Shown here piece by piece: positions 34,948 to 44,091 of a stretch of 64,000 nucleotides of DNA; the first letter of the stretch is position 1, and every line of letters begins with the position of its first letter. The notes under the pieces are model-generated. The model worked only from the letters and a program-made list of their open reading frames with translations, was not told the origin of the DNA and made no database searches. This DNA comes from Corallium rubrum. Lineage: Eukaryota; Cnidaria; Anthozoa; Scleralcyonacea; Coralliidae. The position numbers and the translations under genes were made by a program. The stretch spans positions 4,251,714 to 4,315,713 of the forward strand of contig OZ036005.1 of assembly GCA_964035015.1 (NCBI GenBank), in the 5' to 3' direction.

Positions 34948-35580
34948 ATGTATTCGCGTTATGATAACGAGTTTAACAAAATTGTAAATCATACAGATTT
35001 ATTTGGTGTAAAAGGAGAAGAGATATTAAAAAATGTCACGCATATTATGGATTGTGAATGTTATCGCATTAATTCGTTGGTTTATTTTCGCGAGGTTTCG
35101 TTGATTTATATGGACAGTGGGAAATACGAAATGTTTCATTGTTTTATTGAAGACGCTCAAGATTACGTGAAAATGACTAAAGCCGATAAACGCACTATTT
35201 ACCATCAATTTCAGATTCACGGGTTAAAATTATATAATTATCGAAAAAATCCACGATATTACAATCAAGCGGAATTTTTAGACGAATTTAAAAAAAAATT
35301 TAGTGGTAGACCCGAGATTTTATTTGGTTATAAAGGGGGTAAAATTGAATCTGATTTATGCGCGTTAACGGGTGTGGACTGTGTAAATTTAGAACATTTT
35401 GGCGTGGTAAAATATGAAAAATTAGTTAGATATTTTCTTAAAGATATAAAGGTATGCAAGGAACATGTAAAACATAATGTTCATTGTTCTTTATACGAGG
35501 TTAGGCTTTTCGCAGCACAGGTTGCCGAGTTAACACACGACAGAAAAAAAAGAGATAAAATTTTGCATTCCTATGGCTGA
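34948..35580 (+). CDS. RNase H-fold / Maelstrom-domain-like nuclease candidate
   Basis: 210 residues from ATG 34948. All motif blocks of the A copy are kept: MDCECYRI, FGYKGGKIESDL, CVNLEHFGV and C-x2-H...HCSLYEVRLFA, with only three residues fewer near HVKHNVH. The invariance of these blocks against drift elsewhere supports a functional site. Confidence 0.6.
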   Translation: MYSRYDNEFNKIVNHTDLFGVKGEEILKNVTHIMDCECYRINSLVYFREVSLIYMDSGKYEMFHCFIEDAQDYVKMTKADKRTIYHQFQIHGLKLYNYRKNPRYYNQAEFLDEFKKKFSGRPEILFGYKGGKIESDLCALTGVDCVNLEHFGVVKYEKLVRYFLKDIKVCKEHVKHNVHCSLYEVRLFAAQVAELTHDRKKRDKILHSYG

Positions 35581-36214
35581 TAAAAAAATTATTATAAAAA
35601 ATCCGCGTTTTTGGTTTCATTCAGTAGACGAGTATGGAAAAACACCGGCGAAACGTCCCAACCACGAGTATCATTTTCGAGAACAAAGTGCACGTCAAGG
35701 GGCTATTATCGAACCTTATGTTAATGAGAAAACGAGAGCTATTACTTTTACATCTATAAATTCAGGCTTGAAACATCAAAATGCGTATCCATTTTCTTTA
35801 ACGCGCACTCCCGATTTAAATGCGTGGGAAAAAAGAAAAATAATTGATTCTATAGAAATTAAAATTTCTAAAAATGTGCAGAGTGAAGAAAATGGTAGTA
35901 TTTTCTTCACTATACTTCAAGTAGAAAAAGCTTTGCTAAAAGTAACTACTCCTTATGTTGCGAACCATATAACATCGGATCAAATAATCCCCCGAAATTC
36001 AAAAGACGCATATTTTAGTTTACCTATGTTTTCAAGTTCAGTTAAAATGGAGAATTTAAAATATGATTTATCTCGAGACGACGATTTAATTTTACTTCAA
36101 CATATTGAATTTAAAGAATTCATTAAAACGAAAAAGAATGTAAAATACGGTGTAGCTCACCTACCTTACGTAACGTATGAAACATGTGTAATTTATTCCG
36201 ATAATTTTTTTTAA
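35573..36214 (+). CDS. conserved 213-residue protein
   Basis: Intact here, broken in A (3904-4543). Starts MADKKIIIKNPRFWF and overlaps the nuclease gene by 8 nt. Beta-rich central part (AITFTSINSG, NAYPFSLTRTPD) and a C-terminal LPMFSSS...YDLSRDDDLILL. Could be a virion protein; no family recognised. Confidence 0.75.
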   Translation: MADKKIIIKNPRFWFHSVDEYGKTPAKRPNHEYHFREQSARQGAIIEPYVNEKTRAITFTSINSGLKHQNAYPFSLTRTPDLNAWEKRKIIDSIEIKISKNVQSEENGSIFFTILQVEKALLKVTTPYVANHITSDQIIPRNSKDAYFSLPMFSSSVKMENLKYDLSRDDDLILLQHIEFKEFIKTKKNVKYGVAHLPYVTYETCVIYSDNFF

Positions 36215-36293
36215 AAATAAAGATTTGTTGAAACCAACAAAAAAAAAAACTACATCTTTGTTTTTTTTCTCTATAATTTATTTTGATTTTTAT

Positions 36294-36572
36294 TTATATT
36301 TTTTTTAAAATTATTTTAAATAATATTTTTTGGGTGCCATTCTCCCACCAAATTGTTGATATGTGTCTACACTCGGCTTGCACCAAACCACCAAATTGTT
36401 TTTTTTTAAATTTCTTCACTTTCACTACCCCGTTTTTTATTTTCTTTAAAATCTTGTTTTTGGTGGTTTGAAAATCTTTCATAATATTCATGACTTTTTG
36501 AATTTTTTTACCACGACCACCTCTTTGTCTTTTTTTTCCTCGAAAACCCGTGTTTCTCCGGTTTCTACTCAT
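36294..36572 (-). pseudogene. small basic QxGG protein, frameshifted tail
   Basis: Starts MSRNRRNTGFRGKKRQRGG; includes QFGGLVQ. After about residue 65 the frame differs from the A copy, which has QFGG and a Lys/Tyr tail, owing to one extra base; the present tail looks random. ATG overlaps the SET stop by 4 nt. Confidence 0.55.
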
Positions 36573-37156
36573 TTTTTTTTCGTTTTATAATTAATTTTAT
36601 TACTTTTTAAAGTAGCACGCGGCCAGTATTCGTCACCGTAGTCGGCAAAAATTTCCTGATGGGGTTTTATACCCGCGGTTGCATGTAATTTAAATCGATT
36701 ATTGTGTTTAGTTGTTCCTGTAAAACAAGCGTTATTTTTATGTCGCGACCCCTTCGCATCATTACAGAATCGAGCCGCTCCATCCGTTGATTTATAAGCA
36801 TCGACACAGTGACGGGGACCATCGCATAAGCTATATTGTGCGATTGTTTTAGCACCGTATTTTCGATCCATACGTTTTACTGTGGTTCTTTCACCTGTGT
36901 ACGTAGAGACGGGTGTATCGCGTCTAAAAGGTTTTTTCCAAGCGTACAGCCCTTTGCCTGCGTTTGGAATCTGTGATTTTTTAACACGTAAGTTATCTTC
37001 TTTTGCTAGATGAATCCAACATTTATGCGTGTGAGCTGTTCTTTTTCGACATCGTTTTCTTTTTAACGTGAAGCTTCGACATTGTAAAACAGCGCGTACA
37101 TTTTGCGAAATTAAACTCATTTTTCGACCACCTCTATTCACACCTTGTTTAACCAT
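36569..37156 (-). CDS. SET-domain protein
   Basis: 195 residues; SQIPNAGKGLYAW, RFCNDAKGSRHKNNACF and EIFADYGDEYWPR as in 2984-3553. Tail differs after WPR (extra Lys/Asn). Gene order with 37171-37509 is conserved. Confidence 0.88.
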   Translation of the reverse strand: MVKQGVNRGGRKMSLISQNVRAVLQCRSFTLKRKRCRKRTAHTHKCWIHLAKEDNLRVKKSQIPNAGKGLYAWKKPFRRDTPVSTYTGERTTVKRMDRKYGAKTIAQYSLCDGPRHCVDAYKSTDGAARFCNDAKGSRHKNNACFTGTTKHNNRFKLHATAGIKPHQEIFADYGDEYWPRATLKSNKINYKTKKK

Positions 37157-37170
37157 TTTTTTATTTTTTT

Positions 37171-37509
37171 TTAGAATATTGTTCTTATTCCCATGTAAAG
37201 ATCCTGGTTATTTTCTATTTTCTCTCTCTTTGTGATAAATTTTATTAAACATTCTATCTTATACAATATATCTGAAGGTATGTGTAATATTTTTTTTCGC
37301 ATATCATTAAAGCGTTGCGTTAATTCAAAACTTGAAATAAATATTAATTGTTTTCCTTCGTTATTTTGAAATTCTTGAAGACAGTCTTGTAAGATAAAAG
37401 GAGAGAATAATATTTCTTCATCATTATCGAGAATTTCATATCCCATGTAAGTATGTTCGTTTTCTTTATTTCTTAAATAAACCTCGATGTGAATGTGGCC
37501 GTAATCCAT
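37171..37509 (-). CDS. conserved Polinton protein, unknown
   Basis: 112 residues from ATG 37509 (MDYGHIHIEVYLRN), the same length as 2626-2964; the frame extends upstream to 37566 but A supports the inner start. Confidence 0.75.
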   Translation of the reverse strand: MDYGHIHIEVYLRNKENEHTYMGYEILDNDEEILFSPFILQDCLQEFQNNEGKQLIFISSFELTQRFNDMRKKILHIPSDILYKIECLIKFITKREKIENNQDLYMGIRTIF

Positions 37510-37617
37510 GCTTGCGTGGTAATTACTAAAAAAACAAAACCTGTCACTGTTTGTTATATGTATCATTTATTTATTTTTATTTTTTTTTTTAATTTTAGTT
37601 TTTTTTTTGAAAAAAAA

Positions 37618-37785
37618 ATGGGTGAAATGTGTTCTAAAGATAAACCCTTTTTTACATTTAACTGTATAAATATACGTGATTCAGAAAACGTAGTGATCGA
37701 TCGTGTTGATGGTGAAGTAAAAAACGAAGAAGAAGAGAGAAGAAAATTTCCTTTTTTTTTTAGAAGTAAAAGAAAAAATGGCTGA
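37618..37785 (+). CDS. small ORF overlapping the polymerase frame
   Basis: 55 residues, MGEMCSKDKPFFTFNC, ending FFFRSKRKNG with 8 nt overlap of the next ATG. Same arrangement as 2356-2532. Confidence 0.55.
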   Translation: MGEMCSKDKPFFTFNCINIRDSENVVIDRVDGEVKNEEEERRKFPFFFRSKRKNG

Positions 37786-38344
37786 AAAAAACCCTTATGT
37801 GTTTACAGATGAAGATGTGAGTGAATTAAGGGCATTATTAGAAGAACGTAAAAAAAGAGGAGATGAAAAAAGAGTTGAAGAAGATTTTAAAACTAATATT
37901 ATAAGTTCTTCTTATAATGAAAAATTTAAATTTTCTCAAAAAACACTACACGTTTCGATTGCGCGAAAATCAGGTATGAATTTTATTGCCTTCATTCATT
38001 CGTTACGTGTAGTGTTTACTTACTTGCTGAATGTAGCTCGAGCGTCTACAAGTTCAGAGAATGATTACGTGCGTTTTATTTTCTCACACGCTCCAAAATC
38101 TTATTTTTCAACCGCTGTTCTTCAACTTAAAGATTTTAACGTCAATTTTTTATTAAATATTTTTGAAAAAATGATGCAGAGCAACCGTGCGTTGATCGCT
38201 GACGGGTGGGAATCAAACGTGGTAATTCAGACTTTTCCCCACACGTATAATAAAAATAAAAAAACAACAAACAATTGGGCAGAAAAAGAATATATCAGCA
38301 ATTGGGCAGCGGAGGTGGCGATGATGATGAGGGGGCGGTGGTAA
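37778..38344 (+). pseudogene. polymerase N-terminal segment, separated by frameshift
   Basis: 188 codons (MAEKNPYVFTDEDVSEL). In element A this segment is in frame with the polymerase; here three small deletions totalling 5 nt between 38253 and 38340, relative to A, shift the frame, leading to a TAA at 38344. It may still be made as a separate polypeptide. Confidence 0.75.
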
Positions 38345-38375
38345 AAATGTGGAAAAATACGGTCGCGATCAACGC

Positions 38376-41300
38376 ATGGGTGTTTTTTCCATAGTGTGTG
38401 ATGGGTTAAACAAAATCATTAAAAATTGTTGCTTCGCAGTTAGTTTATTAGCGGGTTTATCGTGGTTAAAAAAAGACAGGCGGTATGTGCAAATGGAAAG
38501 ATCCCCACATACAGCTGTCGATACACTGTACACTATTGATGAGGTTCGTGATATTTATGACAAATGCGGTATAGTTGAAGGATGTTGTGTAGGGGGTAAA
38601 CATTACGGGGGTATTTATCAGAATTTTCTTAAACGGCAGGGTGTTGATTTAGTAGTATATTCGGATCAATTTGATAACGATATAGTGTATGATTCGCGAT
38701 GCGATAAAGAGGGTAATTTAATTAAGTTAACCAACAACATTGTTTGTTTGTGGCTAAATAATAAACATTACGATGTCGTTTTAAGCATGGTTAAATTTTC
38801 GAAGTTACCCCCGAGCAAATTTTGCGTGAAATGCATGAATTATTACTTAAATCATGAGCGTAAAGACACGCATATGTGCCATAATCATTTGACATGCCAA
38901 CGTTGCTATGAACAATCTGAATGTCATCGCACCATCGACTGCAAAATTGAGTGTTCCAATTGTAACATTTTATTTTATAATAATAAATGTTTTTTAGCTC
39001 ATTTGTCGAACCGTGTTTTTTTCCCTCAACAGGGTAATTACGGAAAATTAACACCGTGTAGTTACTTATTTTTTTGCCAAACTTGCGCTAAGATTGTACC
39101 GCGTTTTCGTTTTTTTTCTGCGAAGAATACGAAAAAGCATGATTGTAATAAGCAGTTTTGTCACCACTGCAACGACTATAAGGATAAAACGCATTTTTGT
39201 TATATGAAAACCGTGAAAACAAACAAACAAAGTAAACAACCTACTTTATTTTTTTTTGATTTTGAAACGCGCGTCGATGAGAATAAGTTAATGGTTCCGT
39301 ATTATTGCGTTGTGCAAAAAGTGTGTCGTAAATGTGAAAATATTGAGTTTAAAAAAAGTAAAAAACACATCGCGAGTGATAATATTCAACCTTGCTGTGG
39401 AAGACGTGAATTTGTTTTTCAAGGGAGCGATACTGTAAAGGAATTATGCGAGTTTCTATTAGCACAAGATAATTCTGTTTGGTTAGCGCATAATGGGGGG
39501 CGATTTGACACTATTTTTATTTTTCAATATCTCATTAATGAGAAAAAAATTTACCCTGACACTATAATGAATGGTTGTAAAATAATGATGTTGAAAATCC
39601 CTGATAAGAAAATAACTTTTTTCGATAGCTATTCATTTTTACACATGAAATTGTCTAAAATTCCAGAAACAATGGGTCTTGAGGAATTAACGAAGGGATT
39701 TCATCCGTATAAATTTACAGATTTATCCTATGTAGGGGATATTGTACCGCGTGATTATTTCGATCTTGAAAATATGGAGGAGAAAACAAAAGCTAAATTT
39801 GAAGAATGGTATTTGAAAAAAAAAGAAAAACCATATGTATTTGAAGAAGAAATGTATTATTACTGTAGCTCGGACGTCGATATTTTACGAAAAGGATGCA
39901 TTAAATTCGCTATGTTTATGCGTGATACTTCTGGCGTCGTCCCTTTTTACGACACAGAATGTATCACCATAGCAAGTCTGACGTTAAAAGTATTTCGTAT
40001 GAATTTTTTAAGAGACAAATGTGTCGGAATCATACCCGCTAGCGGGTATAGGGGTCGTGCTAATCAAAGTGTTGTAGCGCTAATGTGGCTAGATAAAATA
40101 AACGCAGAAGAAGCAAACGGTGCGTTAGAGTATAAATGTTCGCGAAATGGTGAAAAGCAAATTTTGGGTCGTTATGTCGACGGTTTTTACGAGAACACCG
40201 TCTATCAATTTCACGGTTGCTATTTTCACGGGTGCGCGAAATGTTATTATCCCTACGAAACGAATCGTTTAAATAATACGAAATTTACGCATCTTAACGC
40301 GGCGACAAAAAAATTCACGCATGACATGGAAAAAGCCGGTTATAAAGTAATAGAAAAATGGGAATGTGATTTTCAAGAAGAATGTAAATTCACGAAAAAA
40401 AATATAATTGAAAAAAAGATTTTTTACAGCGCTTATCTTCCGTTAGAAGTAAGAGATGCGCTTTACGGTGGGCGAACATCACCTGTTTGCTTATTTAAAA
40501 ACACAAACACGGATGAAAAAATTAATTACGATGATTTCACATCTTTATACCCCTACGTTCAAAAAGCCAACAAATTCCCCGTCGGTCATCCAACGATATA
40601 TATTAAAGAAGAATGTGAGCGTGTGAAAATAGCTGAAGTATTCGGTTTAGTAAAATGCCGTATTTTACCGCCGCAACACCTGTATTTTCCCGTTTTACCC
40701 GTGCGTCTTAACGACCGGTTAATATTTCCTTTGTGTCACGCGTGTGCAAGCAAAATTCAATTAACACCGTGTACGCATAACGAAGATGAACGGTGTATTT
40801 CGGGGACCTGGTCTAGTGTAGAAGTAAATAAAGCTATTGAAAAAGGTTACAAAATCATGGAAACTTATGAAATTTACCATTACCCGCGTCAGGAGAGAAT
40901 TTTTCAAGAGTTTGTAAATTGTTTTTTAAAAATAAAACAGGAGGCGAGCGGTTTTCCCGACGAATGTTATGACGGCGATAAAAATCTAATCGATTCCGAA
41001 GTTGATAAATATATCGCTGACTACTATAGGAACGAGGGTATTTTATTAGAAAAACAGAAGATAGCCTATAATCCGGGTTTACGAGCTACAGCGAAAAATA
41101 TATTAAATTCACTTTGGGGTAAATTTGCACAAAACGATAATAATACAAAAGTCGATTTTTTATCCGATTACCACGAATTATTAAGACTAGCGAACGATCC
41201 GAATGTAGATTTAACTTCGACTGATTTTGTTAACGAAAACACCTTACGTGTCACTTATCAAAAAACCGATGTCGTTACTACCCCGTTAAGAACGGGTAAC

Positions 41301-41795
41301 GTAGTTATTGCGAGTTTTGTCACAGCCTACGCGCGCTTGAAATTGTACGAGTTGATCGATAGCTTAGGCGAACGTGTTTTGTATTTTGACACCGACTCCG
41401 TAATTTACACGAGTAAAACTAGCGACGTAACGGTTAAGAGAGGGAATTATCTGGGTGATTTAACAAACGAGTTAAAAAAAAATGAATGGATCACTCAATT
41501 TTGCGCGACAGGTCCGAAATCGTATTCGTACCGAACAAATTTAGATAACGAAATTGTGCACATAAAGGGTTTTAGTTTAACCAATGAAAAAATAAAAAAA
41601 CAGTTAAATTTTGAATCATTAAAAAATTGCGTCGAAGATAAATCGCAGCTGATTAAAATTAAATATACAGATAAAATAACACGCGATAAAATCAACCATA
41701 TTTTCACCGCAGACGAAGAGAAAAAATTCACTTTCACTTTTAACAAACGTGTAGCTAAAAATAATTTTTACACCGTTCCTTATGGTTTTTTGTAG
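38376..41795 (+). CDS. POLB: protein-primed family B DNA polymerase
   Basis: 1139 residues from ATG 38376 (the frame opens at 38349 without ATG). Cys/His-rich finger region (about 38800-39190), exonuclease motifs FFDFETR (near 39255), LAHNGGRFDT (near 39490) and YCSSDVDIL (near 39865), then palm motifs DDFTSLYPYVQ (near 40530), LNSLWGKFAQ (near 41105) and LYFDTDSVIY (near 41380). All catalytic aspartates of motifs A and C are present. It lacks the upstream about 190 residues seen in A (37778-38344). Confidence 0.93.
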   Translation: MGVFSIVCDGLNKIIKNCCFAVSLLAGLSWLKKDRRYVQMERSPHTAVDTLYTIDEVRDIYDKCGIVEGCCVGGKHYGGIYQNFLKRQGVDLVVYSDQFDNDIVYDSRCDKEGNLIKLTNNIVCLWLNNKHYDVVLSMVKFSKLPPSKFCVKCMNYYLNHERKDTHMCHNHLTCQRCYEQSECHRTIDCKIECSNCNILFYNNKCFLAHLSNRVFFPQQGNYGKLTPCSYLFFCQTCAKIVPRFRFFSAKNTKKHDCNKQFCHHCNDYKDKTHFCYMKTVKTNKQSKQPTLFFFDFETRVDENKLMVPYYCVVQKVCRKCENIEFKKSKKHIASDNIQPCCGRREFVFQGSDTVKELCEFLLAQDNSVWLAHNGGRFDTIFIFQYLINEKKIYPDTIMNGCKIMMLKIPDKKITFFDSYSFLHMKLSKIPETMGLEELTKGFHPYKFTDLSYVGDIVPRDYFDLENMEEKTKAKFEEWYLKKKEKPYVFEEEMYYYCSSDVDILRKGCIKFAMFMRDTSGVVPFYDTECITIASLTLKVFRMNFLRDKCVGIIPASGYRGRANQSVVALMWLDKINAEEANGALEYKCSRNGEKQILGRYVDGFYENTVYQFHGCYFHGCAKCYYPYETNRLNNTKFTHLNAATKKFTHDMEKAGYKVIEKWECDFQEECKFTKKNIIEKKIFYSAYLPLEVRDALYGGRTSPVCLFKNTNTDEKINYDDFTSLYPYVQKANKFPVGHPTIYIKEECERVKIAEVFGLVKCRILPPQHLYFPVLPVRLNDRLIFPLCHACASKIQLTPCTHNEDERCISGTWSSVEVNKAIEKGYKIMETYEIYHYPRQERIFQEFVNCFLKIKQEASGFPDECYDGDKNLIDSEVDKYIADYYRNEGILLEKQKIAYNPGLRATAKNILNSLWGKFAQNDNNTKVDFLSDYHELLRLANDPNVDLTSTDFVNENTLRVTYQKTDVVTTPLRTGNVVIASFVTAYARLKLYELIDSLGERVLYFDTDSVIYTSKTSDVTVKRGNYLGDLTNELKKNEWITQFCATGPKSYSYRTNLDNEIVHIKGFSLTNEKIKKQLNFESLKNCVEDKSQLIKIKYTDKITRDKINHIFTADEEKKFTFTFNKRVAKNNFYTVPYGFL

Positions 41796-41840
41796 AGAGT
41801 TCAATTAAATGGCGCTGTAATACCCTTTCAACACCCGTTT

Positions 41841-42479
41841 ATGTTAACATTATGCGGTCCGTCGCAGTGTGGTAAAACATTTTGGCTTTACAAATTAGTA
41901 CAATCCATCGAGAGCATGATAACACCTTTAATCGATAAAGTTTTGTTTCTATACACGTCTTATCAACCCCTGTACAGTGAGATCGAACGCGTGGGGAAAG
42001 AAAAAAATCTGGAAATTGAATTTATTGAGTGTACTAAAGGGATCCCGAAGGCAGCTGATTTGCAAACTAATTTAAATGATAATACTTTAGTAATTTTAGA
42101 CGATCTTATGACCGTTGCTGCTTCTTCGAAAAAAAATTTAACTAATTTGAATAACTTTGCGTGTCGTGACGCCCATCATAAAAATATTAGTGTTATTTTT
42201 GTATGTCAAAATTTAATGTACGGCGATGGTAAATTACGCAACTCACGTGTCAATAGTCAATATCATTTAATGTTTAAAAATTTAGCCGATGTTAGAAATA
42301 TGTATACTATTGCCGATAATAAAAAAATAAATCGTGAAGTATTCACATCTATTTTAGATGATGTAAATAAAGACCCTTATGGTTATTTATTATTTGATAA
42401 CGCGGCAAATAGTTATGAAAATACTCGCGTACGCACTAATATATTCCCCGGTGAAAATACATTAATTTATAACGTGTAA
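41841..42479 (+). CDS. ATP: A32/FtsK-like genome-packaging ATPase
   Basis: 212 residues. Walker A GPSQCGKT at residues 6-13 and Walker B VILDDLM at 84-90, then VIFVCQNLMYGDG and the conserved NSQYHLMF. Pumps DNA into the capsid in Polintons and NCLDV. Unusually, the first ATG leaves only five residues before Walker A, and the frame is the polymerase frame, open from its TAG stop (41793) onward; a non-ATG start, readthrough or spliced start is possible. Confidence 0.9.
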   Translation: MLTLCGPSQCGKTFWLYKLVQSIESMITPLIDKVLFLYTSYQPLYSEIERVGKEKNLEIEFIECTKGIPKAADLQTNLNDNTLVILDDLMTVAASSKKNLTNLNNFACRDAHHKNISVIFVCQNLMYGDGKLRNSRVNSQYHLMFKNLADVRNMYTIADNKKINREVFTSILDDVNKDPYGYLLFDNAANSYENTRVRTNIFPGENTLIYNV

Positions 42480-42546
42480 TTATTTTTTTCTTAATAAAAA
42501 ATTTAAAAAAAATTGTTTTGCTTGTTATTGTTCATTCTAATACAAG

Positions 42547-42771
42547 ATGCGACGGCGAAAACAACGTCGTCAATTAGGGGGTTTTTACGATGCTTTTCGT
42601 GCGAAACAAACAAAACAACTGAATCAATTAGGGGGTTTTTACGATGCTTTTCGTGCGAAACAAACAAATCAACTGAAATATTTATACCGCAAGAAAAAAA
42701 AACAAAGAGGTAGTGGCGTCAGACCGCGGAAACGAACAGTTGGTAAAATTCCGTATAGCTCCGACTGGTAG
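42547..42771 (+). CDS. small basic protein with duplicated QLGG module
   Basis: 74 residues. MRRRKQRRQLGGFYDAFRAK, then the 18-residue module QLGGFYDAFRAKQTKQLN again, encoded by a 54-bp direct repeat (42571-42624 and 42625-42678), and a basic tail. Looks like a protease-processed virion core peptide. Confidence 0.65.
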   Translation: MRRRKQRRQLGGFYDAFRAKQTKQLNQLGGFYDAFRAKQTNQLKYLYRKKKKQRGSGVRPRKRTVGKIPYSSDW

Positions 42772-42912
42772 ATGGGCAGAACAAAAAAAAGGCAGAAAAC
42801 GAGATTTATTAAAAAAAGAAAACAAAAAAAACAAATAAAAGGGCAGAAAGGAGGTTTCATAAGACTATTTATGCCCGATTCAATCCTCCCTAAAGAGTTT
42901 CGACGACGTTAA
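42772..42912 (+). CDS. 46-residue basic QKGG protein
   Basis: ATG directly follows the TAG of the previous gene. MGRTKKRQKTRFIKKRKQKK, then IKGQKGGFIRLF and an Arg-rich end. Shares the Q-x-G-G signature with its neighbours. Confidence 0.55.
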   Translation: MGRTKKRQKTRFIKKRKQKKQIKGQKGGFIRLFMPDSILPKEFRRR

Positions 42913-42930
42913 TTCGAAAAAAAAAAAAAA

Positions 42931-43215
42931 ATGTCTAAGCAAAAAGGTGGTCTTCCTTTAATGCCGAAATCAGTCAGAAGAAGATGGTTTGGACAAAAAG
43001 GGGGGTCAACTGTTTACGCACCCGGTATGCGTGGGTACTGGGGGTATTCCCCATACCCTATGCAAAGAGGTGAGGGGTTGAAAAAAAGACAAAGAGGAAC
43101 AAAAAGACAAAGAGGAGGTGTTTTGAAAAAAAGACAAAGAGGAGTAAAAAAAAGACAAAAAGGAGGGTTTGGGGGATTGTTAGCTATAGCGAGTGTGCTT
43201 GGAGGAATATTTTAA
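42931..43215 (+). CDS. basic QxGG repeat protein with hydrophobic C-terminus
   Basis: 94 residues. KQKGGLPLMPKSVRRRWFGQ at the start, four (K)RQRG/RQKG repeats, and a C-terminal GGFGGLLAIASVLGGIF amphipathic/hydrophobic segment. Comparable in plan to adenovirus pX or pVI (basic DNA-binding plus membrane-active part). Last plus-strand virion gene before the convergent protease. Confidence 0.7.
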   Translation: MSKQKGGLPLMPKSVRRRWFGQKGGSTVYAPGMRGYWGYSPYPMQRGEGLKKRQRGTKRQRGGVLKKRQRGVKKRQKGGFGGLLAIASVLGGIF

Positions 43216-43233
43216 TGTAAAAAAAAAATTTTT

Positions 43234-43836
43234 TTATTTAATAAAAGACTCTGTAAAACTACGACAACATTGTTGATTTTCTTCTTTACTTTTACATTTT
43301 TTAACTATTAATTTATCGATTATATCACCAAATCTAACATCGATTTTTTTTTTTAAATTTATTTCGTTATTTATTTTTATTTTATTGTTTTTCCATTTCC
43401 ACCAGTGATTAGCATTTTCTATGTTTTTGCATTTTTCGTATAAATATAATAAACTCCAATAACCACAAGTATACGTTATTTTTGATTGTAATTGACGTTT
43501 CTGTACGTAAATAAATTTCTTTTGTGTTTTTTTTGCATATTTCAACCAATAATCGCGACGATAAAAATCGACTGACTTTGCAAAACTATCAAAAAAATAC
43601 ATTTTATCCCCGCTCAACCAAATAGCTACCCAATGGCGACCATCGGCGTCACTTTCATCCGTATTCCATATCCAACAACAATTTTTTGTTATATTTTTAG
43701 GCAATACGTCTGCTGGAAAAGCGCCCAAAAAATATTTTTTTAATATAACATTTTCAGACGCTAGCTTTTCAATTTCGTTAGTGTACAGAAAACGTTTTAA
43801 AAAACATACGAATTTACATTTTTTTCCATCCCTCAT
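43234..43836 (-). CDS. PRO: adenain-like cysteine protease
   Basis: 200 residues. Catalytic order H68 (GRHWVAIWL), D83 (YFFDSF), Q near 115-117 and C124 (TCGYWSLLYL) fits the adenovirus protease (C5) / Ulp1-like fold used in Polintons to mature virion proteins. The C-terminus is Lys/Asn-rich. Expected substrates are the neighbouring QxGG proteins. Confidence 0.88.
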   Translation of the reverse strand: MRDGKKCKFVCFLKRFLYTNEIEKLASENVILKKYFLGAFPADVLPKNITKNCCWIWNTDESDADGRHWVAIWLSGDKMYFFDSFAKSVDFYRRDYWLKYAKKTQKKFIYVQKRQLQSKITYTCGYWSLLYLYEKCKNIENANHWWKWKNNKIKINNEINLKKKIDVRFGDIIDKLIVKKCKSKEENQQCCRSFTESFIK

Positions 43837-43845
43837 TTTTTTTTT

Positions 43846-44091
43846 TTAATCAGATAATCTACCACGAGCTTTTGCACGTTGTTGAGCAAATTTCAATTTG
43901 GGATTAGTATCGAAAATTGAACTTCCTTTTTGTTTTTTTATCGTCGGTGCATCAAAGAAAAGGTCTGTTACTGATGAACTTCCTGTTGCTGATGAACTTT
44001 CTGTCTCACCCTCCGTTGTATCGCCGGATTCGTATTGTTTTGAAGTGTAGTGATTTCTCAATACAGTATTTTTAATGATGCTAGCAGGCAT
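43846..44091 (-). CDS. small Ser/Thr-rich protein
   Basis: 81 residues: MPASIIKNTVLRNHYTS, a Ser/Thr/Glu-rich middle (TTEGETESSSATGSSSV) and a basic C-terminus (KFAQQRAKARGRLSD). Starts within the end of the 44058-44606 gene. Unknown. Confidence 0.5.
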   Translation of the reverse strand: MPASIIKNTVLRNHYTSKQYESGDTTEGETESSSATGSSSVTDLFFDAPTIKKQKGSSIFDTNPKLKFAQQRAKARGRLSD

